A stretch of DNA of 64,000 nucleotides from Benincasa hispida (Eukaryota > Streptophyta > Magnoliopsida > Cucurbitales > Cucurbitaceae), in the NCBI RefSeq assembly GCF_009727055.1, contig NC_052349.1:38070125-38134124 (forward strand), given 5' to 3'. How positions within the stretch are numbered: the first letter of the stretch is position 1; each line of letters begins with the position of its first letter. A model generated the notes under the pieces. The model had not been told where the DNA came from. It made no database searches and saw nothing but the letters and a program-made list of their open reading frames with translations. The position numbers and the translations under genes were made by a program. Of this stretch, positions 56,564-64,000 are shown in pieces.

Positions 56564-59045
56564 TTAAACTTGAGGCGGGGGCTCATTGTGGGGAGAATGT
56601 TGCGGATGAGCTCCAGGCGGTGCTTCTTAAAAGAAAAGAGGTTGTTGCAGATGTTGAGGAACCACGGGACCATGTAAGTATGTGGTCAAAAAGTTGAAGT
56701 ACTGTGGTTGCGTTCTGCTAACTGCCTCTAATTCAGGCGAAGAGTAAAGATATTGTATTGAATGTTGATCATCGCCTGGTGCAGCTCTCGTTACTTTCTC
56801 GAAACTCTATCAAGGTTTGGTGGAATGAAGAGAGTTTGAGGGATAAGAAAACCCACATATCCTCAAGGGAAACAACGATGGATGCAGGGGGGGTGGCGCC
56901 GTCGATGTCTCACCTGCATCGGTTTGGGGCTGAGCGGAAGGGCCTGCTCCCAAACTGTGTTGGTCATCAACATGCGGTGATGATCGAGGGGAAAGGTGGG
57001 GTGGAGATGGATGGCTAATGGATGCTGCTGAGGATGGAGGGTTGGAGTCGGGAGCAAGGAGAAGGTTAGTAAAATGATCTGGAAGAGGGGAAAGGGGTTC
57101 AGTGGTGGGGCTTGGTGGTCGGATGACTAAAGGTAAGGGATCCTCCAAGGGTAAATTGGTTGGCTGATGTGATGCACTGCCTTAGATTATTTCCTTGCTT
57201 TTGTCATTGCGTCACTGTCTTTTGGGTCTGGGTGGTTGCGGCACATTCAGATCGATAAGGGGCCGCTTTGGTGGAGGCTCAGGTTAATGCAGCGAATGTC
57301 TCTTATACACATCTAGATGTGTATAAGAGACAGGGCCTACATCGATCGGAATGCCGCGCACAATGCAATATGCGGCCATGACTCGATCCCTTGAAATTGT
57401 TTTATCATGAAAGGTTGGGATGAGTCATCTCTTCACGTGTCTCTTATACACATCTAGATGTGTATAAGAGACAGCATTAATGCAGCGAATCCTTGAGGAC
57501 TCTCAGGATTTTTGTGCTGATGAGGCCATGGACTTTTGTCATCGACTCTTCTTCAATGCCAGAGCCCACAGATAGGCATAGACTGGAGATAGTCCACGGA
57601 AAGAAGTATTGGCCTCTGATGCGGCCTACAAAATCTCTAATTTGCCTTGCAAGAAGTCTGCTCACATCGATCAGAATGCCGCACACAATGCAATATGCGG
57701 CCATGACTCTATCCCTTGAAATTGTTTTATCATGAAAGGTTGGGATGAGTCGTCGCTTCACCAAATAGACCCAAAGTCGTGCTTCTAGCAGCAGATGGTT
57801 GGAAGCGAGGGTCGTAATGCAAGTCAAAGACACCATCCAATTGGTGCCTGGTTGCACCAGTATTTTCAATGCGTCTTCCATGTGTTCTTCAATAGGATCC
57901 ATCAATCATTTTGTTGCCCAGTGCTTCCAGGAAATTCTTTAATTGATAGAGCTAATTGATGTCCTCGATGCTAAATGGCACTATCCTCCTGTCAACGACC
58001 ACCGTATCTTTGGCGTCATAGAGCCGGTCGTGATAGAAGGCCCACACTACCGTAGGGATGACTATGGATGGGCATTGGCAGAAAGTTTCCCATCCATGTT
58101 GCACTGATGACAAGGTCTGGTAGTGGGGCCGGAGCAGGGAAGAAACCCATTTCCATTAATAAATCATTATTTTCTTTCTGGACCTTTGAGCACCTCCTGG
58201 CTGACGAAGACTCGCTGCCTTCCACCTTCTTTTTTCCTTTTTCTTGAGCGGACGCAAGGTGGGACTTTTGTCATTGAATGCATTCCCGCTCCTTGCCTTG
58301 ATCTTGTTTTTCCCTTTCCCATTCTTCTCTCTCTTTTCTTTTTAACTCAATGTTGCGCTGAACTTTGGCTTTGCGGCGCAACTCCTTTTTCTCCATCTCC
58401 TTCCTCTCCACTTCCTCTTCTTCTTGCATTTCTTTTTCAAATTTCTTGGAGGCGAGTGCAATGCACTACTCATCCTCGAGCCTTCTCTTCTCTTCCTCTT
58501 CTGACCTTGCGTTGGCAAGGCGAACCTTCTCGTCATGTAATCGTCTAGCCAAATCGGCTGAGGTGATGATTTGGTGCGCCTTTGCCATCTTTTCTTCCTT
58601 CTTCTTCAATTTCCTCCTTCGTTCCTCTCTCTCCTTCTCTATGCACTCATTTATTGTTGGGTCTTCTATGGACCCTTTCGACGCATTCCCCTTGCGATGC
58701 CGCATAAGTGGAGAGATGTTAGGATCTTCTTTATCATCCGAACCTTGGAGTTGAGCCTCCGTCACAACTAATCTTCAATGCGACCATGAGGTTTGTTGCT
58801 GTGATGATGGTTCAAGTTGAGCTCACATCCCTCTTCCACCCTTGCGGTGGTGGATTCTCCTTCGAAATCCGGGCTTTCTGCCCTTTGTCTCGGCGGGTAG
58901 ATGGAGATGTAGACGCTGAAGGTTTTCGCCTGGGTTTTCCGGCGAGGTGACAACTGGTAGCGAGAAAGGCCACCTCTTGCGTGGAGACGGGGGCTTTGGA
59001 TGGGGATGATGGTTGGGAAGAAGAATGCAACGATTGTCTGACCAT
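56564..59045 (-). pseudogene. Element B extra ORF (homologue of 40716-43795)
   Basis: Same layout as in element C. N-terminal part MVRQSLHSSSQPSSPSKAP (59045-58812) with an AFLAT step as in C. Lys/Glu/Arg-rich helix (58765-58342). Folded domain beginning near 58180 (LLMEMGFFPAPAPLPDL) and continuing at 57905-57477 with LWVYLVKRRLIPTFHDKTISRDRVMAAYCIVCGILIDVSRLLARQI. Pro-rich C-terminus ending FNFLTTYLHGPVVPQHLQQ and a stop at 56564. The ORF has stops and frame changes, and a false ~180-base insertion with two adapters (57297-57474). The closest match in the window is the C copy, with many substitutions, so the two are old, independent copies. Confidence 0.7.
57297..57474. other. Two Nextera junction adapters with a falsely inserted ~104-bp segment
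   Basis: Adapter palindromes, each lacking the first C, lie at 57297-57333 and 57438-57474. The 104 bases between them repeat 57657-57760 (GCAATATGCGGCCATGACTC...), and TTAATGCAGCGAA occurs on both sides (57284 and 57477). Removing the block restores a continuous element B sequence. Confidence 0.97.
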
Positions 59046-59699
59046 GGGTTCAGGTGAAGGGAGAAAAAGAGAGTGGTGCTTTTTGGGTAAGGAAGAACGA
59101 ACGATAGGGTTTAAGTATGCAGAGGTTTTTGGGGAGGTTTGCGTGAAAAAATGCGGATGTACTCTCGTTGATGAGGCTAAGAGGGGATTTTATAGGTTGG
59201 GCCTTGAAAGGCCTAACGCATACTGATAGTGCGCTCGGCAGGCTTTAGTAATCCAAAAAGCCTGTCACGCCCTTCTCCATTATGACCTAACAGACAAAGA
59301 CGTCCTTTCGTCTACTACGCAATAATGAACCTCGGGAGTTTAAACGTTCGTACGTTTACCTTCTCCGCAAATTTTATTTTATTTTATTTTTTTATTAATT
59401 GGAGGATGGGTGCAATGCATACCTATCATCACAATGCCTACCCATCATCACATTGTATAACTAACATCGCAATGCTTATCCCAAAACCATAATGATAAGT
59501 CATTACGATGTTCACACGAATCATTCATTCAATTCAATATAATCAACGCAAATAGAGTGAAAGGGAAACTAATTTACCAAAGCAGTAAAGATAGTAACAA
59601 AGTAGTAAAGATAGTTTATATGGATGCGACATAAAAAAAAGATTTTCAATGTTATTGCAAGCGTATCCCCGCAGGCGATCAGACTTGCCTGCCCAATTT
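59046..59699 (-). mobile_element. Element B spacer between gag and extra ORF
   Basis: Non-coding. It contains ATCATCACAATGCCTACCC repeats at 59425-59450 and the CCCCGCAGGCGATCAGACTTGCC block also present in C and D. No pol. Confidence 0.65.
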
Positions 59700-61092
59700 C
59701 ATCGCTTGACATTGTTCTTTTCCACTAGGTCCAAGTGCTTCTGAGTTGCTGGGCAGTGTACTAGGTGTTCTACTTTTTAATTCGGTCGCAAGTTGCCCAA
59801 CCTTTACCTCCAAATTCCTAATGGAAGATGCTTGTGATTGCATGAATGCATCATTCTTCTGTATGTATTCCTTAAGTAGTGATTCTAAGTACGATGAATT
59901 TTGTGCAGTGTTGGATGAAGAAGGTTGGTTGTAAGGTTGTCTGTTCTGATAATTATTTTGACCTTGACCTTGGTGATGAAAACCTGGGGGATTTCCTCTA
60001 TTCTCTGAATAATTGGTCTACAGATTCCTCTGGCCTCTCTGATCAGTGTTTCCTCCCCAACTGAGGTTGGGATGATTCCTCCAATCGGGGTTGTATGTGT
60101 TGCTGAAGGGGTTATTTTGGATCGAGTATACGGATTGTTGGTTGGACGAGCAGGCTTCCACTGAATGAGCCTCTTACTGCTGCTGGCACTTGCGTCAGCA
60201 AACTGGCTTGCACTGCATTCTGAGAGAGAGCTCCTTAATTTATGGCCATGGTTTGTAGGAGCAAGATGACTGCGGCCATCTGGGCGGCCAACGTGGTCGT
60301 TGTATCCACTGGTACAATGGCTCTGTCTGTTTTCCTTCGTTCTGTACCTCTGCCTCCGTATCCGTCATCAACCCAATCATCTGTATTTCGTGATATGCGA
60401 TCTAGGATGACTTTAGCTTCAGTATAAGTTTTGTCCATAAACCCTCCTGCTGCTAAGGCATTTGTGACTGCTTGCGTCGCTTTATCCAGGCCATTATAGA
60501 AAGTTTCCATAAGGACGTAATCAGGAATCCCAATATGCGGACAGTTCTTCACCCAACGTCGAAAGCGCACCTATACGGTGCTCAGAGTTTCATTTTCTAC
60601 TTGTTCAAAATTTAGTGTTTCCCATCGTCTTCTTGCGTTAACGGCGGGAGGGAAGAACTTTTTCATAAACCTTTCCACCAACTGGTGCTAGGAGTTAATC
60701 TCATTTGGCTCCAAAGAATGGGCCCACTTCTTAGCTTCATCTCTGAGTGTGTAAGGAAATAGATAGAGTCTGATGCCTTCAGGTGTCATGCCAGGAATGG
60801 AGAAAGTATTGCACATCTCGACAAAACTGGTGAGGTGTGCATGCGGGTCTTCTCCTTGCAAGCCTCCAAATTGACCCATGTTTTGTATCATCTAGAGCAT
60901 AACAGGTTTAATTTCAAACCTGATATTTTCTTCCACTATTGGTCTTGTGATACTCGGCGAAAAATCATATAAATTTGGTGTCACATAATTCCTCATAGAA
61001 ATATTGCGATCAGTAGCCAAGAAGACTCGGTCTTGCAACGGCCGATTCATTCCTTGATTTACTTCGGGCCTTTCATTGTTGTTGTTCGCCAT
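59700..61092 (-). pseudogene. Element B gag (Athila-like), nearly full length
   Basis: Best preserved gag in the window, about 460 codons. It starts MANNNNERPEVNQGMNRPLQDRVFLATDRN at 61092, then NYVTPNLYDFSPSITRPIVEENIRFEIKPVML, a stop, MIQNMGQFGGLQGEDPHAHLTSFVEMCNTF, IRLYLFPYTLRDEAKKWAHSLEPNEI, FMKKFFPPAVNARRR, VRFRRWVKNCPHIGIPDYVLMETFYNGLDKATQAV and ILDRISRNTDDWVDDGYGGRGTERR. The tail is YLESLLKEYIQKNDAFMQSQASSIRNLEVKVGQLATELKSR (59910-59770). Only a handful of stops interrupt a single main frame in the first 860 bases; the zinc-knuckle region near 60200-60000 is more decayed. The encoded Gag would form particles that package the element RNA. Confidence 0.85.
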
Positions 61093-61277
61093 ATCTTTGC
61101 GACGTCTATTACGATTTTGGCATGCTCTCCTGCGAAAGGTTCTCTCAATTTATGGGTGTTGAATTTTGGATCCGTTCCAGTATTCATGCACTGTTAGCTG
61201 CTCTTTTCTTAAGCACACCGTACTCCAGAAATCTGTTCTGTACAATATCACAAAAATATCAGCACTAAAGTCACCAA

Positions 61278-61295
61278 TCCCCAGCAATGACGCCA
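61278..61295 (-). promoter_or_regulatory. Element B primer-binding site
   Basis: Minus strand TGGCGTCATTGCTGGGGA, a tRNA-Asp-type site with transitions. Confidence 0.85.
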
Positions 61296-61301
61296 AAAAC
61301 T

Positions 61302-61700
61302 TGTTGCGTCAAAAACTTGTTGTTTGTAGTACGGCGGATGTAATACCATCGCAAGGTTTGATGATATGCTATATATTATGCGATGTCTTAATCACGCTGC
61401 CAGATAATATATGCAATGCTACAAAATTCACTATAGAATGTGTTCATATAGTTTATGTGTGTCACAAGTTTTCTTGCGTTGAAACCAAGTATAATTCCAC
61501 CGCAAGTTTCTCAGAGTGATCCGAGGTCGAACATGGGGATTGTGATGCTAATGCGACAATGATGTGATATATGCGAATGTAATCAAATTAATATTGTGAG
61601 GTGCTGAAAAATAAAATGCGATGTAAAGAGTAAAATGCGATGATAAATGAATAAACATGTAAATAGTAAGATGTGATGGTAAATGAATAAATAGGTAAAT
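61302..61700 (-). mobile_element. Element B 5' LTR, truncated
   Basis: Only the ~400 bases nearest the primer-binding site remain, recognisable by GTGTCACAAG, ATAATTCCACCGCAAG and GATCCGAGGTCGAAC as in the C LTR. It ends where CGATCG-rich gypsy LTR sequence begins. Confidence 0.75.
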
Positions 61701-62760
61701 TGTAATAGTTAAGCAATCGTGTAGGAGTTTATGGGCGATCGTGTAGTGAAGAAAGAGAGCTTTCGAGAGGCCATCGCAGCGTGCCGCTCATCGTGTACTT
61801 TCANNNNNNNNNNNNNNNNNNNNNNNNNNNNNNNNNNNNNNNNNNNNNNNNNNNNNNNNNNNNNNNNNNNNNNNNNNNNNNNNNNNNNNNNNNNNNNNNN
61901 NNNNNNNNNNNNNNNNNNNNNNNNNNNNNNNNNNNNNNNNNNNNNNNNNNNNNNNNNNNNNNNNNNNNNNNNNNNNNNNNNNNNNNNNNNNNNNNNNNNN
62001 NNNNNNNNNNNNNNNNNNNNNNNNNNNNNNNNNNNNNNNNNNNNNNNNNNNNNNNNNNNNNNNNNNNNNNNNNNNNNNNNNNNNNNNNNNNNNNNNNNNN
62101 NNNNNNNNNNNNNNNNNNNNNNNNNNNNNNNNNNNNNNNNNNNNNNNNNNNNNNNNNNNNNNNNNNNNNNNNNNNNNNNNNNNNNNNNNNNNNNNNNNNN
62201 NNNNNNNNNNNNNNNNNNNNNNNNNNNNNNNNNNNNNNNNNNNNNNNNNNNNNNNNNNNNNNNNNNNNNNNNNNNNNNNNNNNNNNNNNNNNNNNNNNNN
62301 NNNNNNNNNNNNNNNNNNNNNNNNNNNNNNNNNNNNNNNNNNNNNNNNNNNNNNNNNNNNNNNNNNNNNNNNNNNNNNNNNNNNNNNNNNNNNNNNNNNN
62401 NNNNNNNCGATCGTGTAGGAATTTGTGGCCGATCGCAGAGGATTTAGTAAGCGATCGTTTAGTCATACTGAACGATCGTGGAGAGATTGTAAACGATCGT
62501 TTAGCATCTCATAAGTGACCGATTAATCTTGTTTGATTCCTATCGTCTAACAAAGAAGTTATTCATCGTTCACTTGTTCTTTTCGGATGTTTGCACCTAT
62601 AGTTACGTTAATAAAGAATTACTAAACGATCGCATAGTAATTTTATTGAATGATTGTGTGAGATCGTGTATAATTACTAAACGATCGCATTGTAATTTAC
62701 TAAACGATTGTGTTCGATCGTGTATAATTATTAAACGATTCTTTAATTTCCTTTAGGCCG
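61701..62760 (+). repeat. CGATCG-rich gypsy LTR debris around the gap
   Basis: 61703-61803 closely matches 28362-28452 of Gy2. After the gap, 62408-62750 holds many (A/G)CGATCG(T/C) words, with ACTAAACGATCGCAT and GATCGTGTATAATTA units of ~50 bases. The debris ends about 530 bases before the MADS gene. Confidence 0.75.
61804..62407. other. Assembly gap (604 N)
   Basis: Unknown sequence inside a repeat array; ORFs drawn through it are meaningless. Confidence 0.99.
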
Positions 62761-62817
62761 AGGGGTTCCTTCTTTAATTTTCCAGAGGTCAAGGGTTGCA
62801 CCGTTGACGAAAATGGC

Positions 62818-63016
62818 CAATAATTACCCGCGGGAAAATTAAATGGTAGAAGAAGATGACTGGCGATTACCAGCGGAAAATTGAACCGTTGAAGAAGATG
62901 ATCGGTGATTACCGATGGGAAATTGAACTGTTGAAGAAAATGACCGGTAATTACCGGCGGAAAAATTAAATGGTAGAAGGCGATTACAGGCGGGAAATTG
63001 AGCCGTTGAAGAAGAT
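62818..63016 (+). repeat. 42-bp tandem repeats upstream of the MADS gene
   Basis: Units start at 62818, 62860, 62902 and 62944, with a shortened fifth at about 62979. Each reads like CCGGTAATTACCGGCGGGAA then AATTGAACCGTTGAAGAAGATGA, and each unit contains an imperfect GGTAATTACC palindrome. Two units keep an exact GCGGGAAA (62830-62837, 62990-62997). A second pair of related blocks (GGATC(C)GATTGGGTT...GGGAA) lies at 63022 and 63132. Confidence 0.88.
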
Positions 63017-63291
63017 AGGAAGGATCCGATTGGGTTTTAAAGGTGGGAACGGATGGAATAGAAGGTCAAATTAAAGAAGTGCGAAAATATCGGAGCAAAT
63101 ATTTTGTGAACCGTTGGATGGTCAAATTGGAGGGATCGATTGGGTTAAAAGGCGGGAATCGATGTATCACTGTTCAGTCTGTTCTTACTCCTTAGGCGCC
63201 AAGTAAATTCCTCATATTCATTCGTTCATCTCTCTCACTGTTCTACTTTTTTCCGTTGGAAATTTTTGTTCCGATTCCAGAAATCTGTGCA
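63017..63291 (+). promoter_or_regulatory. Probable promoter and 5' UTR of the MADS gene
   Basis: No clear TATA box. A pyrimidine patch TTCATCTCTCTCACTG (63225-63240) could be a transcription-start element. E2F-like words GCGGGAAT (63152-63159) and GGCGCCAA (63195-63202) are present. The start codon context GTGCAATGG has purine at -3 and G at +4. Confidence 0.45.
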
Positions 63292-64000
63292 ATGGGAAGA
63301 GGAAAATTGAGCTTGAATCTGATTCCGAATCGGAAATCTCGAATCTCGACGTTCAAGAAGAGGAAGAACAGTTTGATGAAGAAGGCTTACGAGCTCTCCA
63401 CCCTTTGCGACGTTCAAACGTGCGTTCTCGTCCATGGCCCTGCTTCTTTGCCCACTGAAGATCCTTCCCAATCTGACCTTGAATTTCACACTTGGCCTTC
63501 CGATCGCACTCACCTTGAAGCTATGATTCGAGCCTACAAAACCACCCGCTCCTGTAATTTCCAGAAATGCAAGTGTTTCGGTTTGACTGACTATTTCTCG
63601 GATCGGAAGAGGAAAATCGAATCAGAGACGTGTAAGCTCCGTGAGAAATTCATGTGCCCTAAGTGGGATGAGTGGCTTGATCGTTTGTCGGAACACGAAT
63701 TGAGAGAATTCATGGAAGGACTGGATGCGAAAATTGAAGCCGCCAATGGAATGATCGATTTCATGGAATTAGCCGATCACGAAAATCTGTTTGGGGAGTT
63801 GTGTTCGGAAAATTCAGTTCAAATGGGAGAGGATTCCATTCCTCAAGTATTGATTCCGTCTGTTGATGACTTGTTTGCGACTGGGGCTAACCATACTGAA
63901 GAAGATGTGATGGCCTTGGATGAGATCGATAATATTAGGTATCTTCAAATGCTGTTGGGGGAAGAGGAAGAAGACAACTACATGGCTCATTATGCAAATC
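63292..64000 (+). CDS. Type I (M-type) MADS-box transcription factor, 3' end outside window
   Basis: The only intact host gene. From ATG 63292 the frame stays open for 236 codons to the window edge, in one exon as usual for type I MADS genes. Residues 1-60 form the MADS DNA-binding and dimerisation domain: MGRGKLSLNLIPNRKSR, then TFKKRKNSLMKKAYELSTLCDVQTCVLVHGP, which is the characteristic KKRK...KKAYELSTLCDV helix. After it come a WPSDR step (about 71-75), a Cys-containing linker CNFQKCKCFG, a KWDEWLDRLSEHELREFMEGLDAKIEAANGMIDFME helix (about 124-158) and an acidic tail (LLGEEEEDN). There is no K-box, so it is not a type II/MIKC protein. The W-D...LS...LR helix resembles the M-beta subclass (AGL82/AGL103-like), but subclass is uncertain. 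Such proteins act in the nucleus, often in gametophyte, seed or endosperm development; that role is inferred from family. No in-frame ATG lies shortly upstream. Confidence 0.92.
   Translation, partial: MGRGKLSLNLIPNRKSRISTFKKRKNSLMKKAYELSTLCDVQTCVLVHGPASLPTEDPSQSDLEFHTWPSDRTHLEAMIRAYKTTRSCNFQKCKCFGLTDYFSDRKRKIESETCKLREKFMCPKWDEWLDRLSEHELREFMEGLDAKIEAANGMIDFMELADHENLFGELCSENSVQMGEDSIPQVLIPSVDDLFATGANHTEEDVMALDEIDNIRYLQMLLGEEEEDNYMAHYAN

Noticed and set aside
58123..58771. Plus-strand ORFs 58123-58548, 58365-58754 and 58571-58771
   Set aside because: Same effect opposite the Lys/Glu-rich part of the element B extra ORF.
61731..62518. Long ORFs on both strands around 61731-62518
   Set aside because: They consist almost wholly of unknown residues translated from the N gap.

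Overview
The window is plant nuclear DNA, almost certainly from a flowering plant. It holds Ty1/copia and Ty3/gypsy LTR retrotransposons with plant initiator-Met-type and tRNA-Asp-type primer-binding sites, Mutator-like (MULE) transposase remnants, and a plant type I MADS-box gene. A cucurbit is plausible from the look of the repeats, but the sequence alone does not prove it. I see no bacterial operons, rRNA, tRNA or CRISPR. Only one host gene is convincing: the MADS-box gene at 63292 that runs off the right edge. Nearly everything else is transposon sequence, mostly decayed and heavily nested.

Layout. 1-892: minus-strand MULE transposase fragment. 893-2700: AT-rich, no gene. 2701-6307: a second, decayed minus-strand MULE that carries a plant mobile domain (PMD) after its MuDR, DDE and SWIM parts. 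6308-7431: AT-rich repeats and one small ORF. 7432-31597: a five-deep nest. A gypsy LTR (Gy2) is split by a minus-strand copia solo LTR (Co2). Co2 is split by a gypsy element without pol (Gy1). Gy1 is split exactly at its primer-binding site by a copia element (Co1), and the reverse transcriptase of Co1 is split by a truncated Athila-like element (D). Co2 also holds a separate solo LTR (S), and Gy2 holds a further copia remnant (Co3). 31598-33640: minus-strand gypsy 3' end (Gy3). 33650-61700: a second nest. A minus-strand Athila-like element (B: gag plus an extra ORF, no pol) is split by a plus-strand Athila-like element (A: gag and protease). A is in turn split by a sibling of B (C, 38260-47596) and, in its 3' LTR, by a gypsy solo LTR (Gy4), which itself holds a solo LTR of the B/C family (E). 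61700-62760: CGATCG-rich LTR debris around a 604-base assembly gap. 62818-63291: 42-bp tandem repeats and the MADS promoter region.

The insertion order is supported by target-site duplications read directly: GAGGC for Co2, AAGTT for Co1, ATGTA for C, CACAA for Gy4, and one-mismatch pairs for S and E. B and C share the same reduced layout (LTR, gag, extra ORF, LTR, no pol), which suggests a non-autonomous family that depends on a relative for reverse transcriptase and integrase.

The assembly has visible artefacts. Four Nextera mate-pair junction adapters are embedded in the sequence, two sites with falsely duplicated flanks. There is also a single N inside a collapsed 57-bp repeat array and the 604-N gap.
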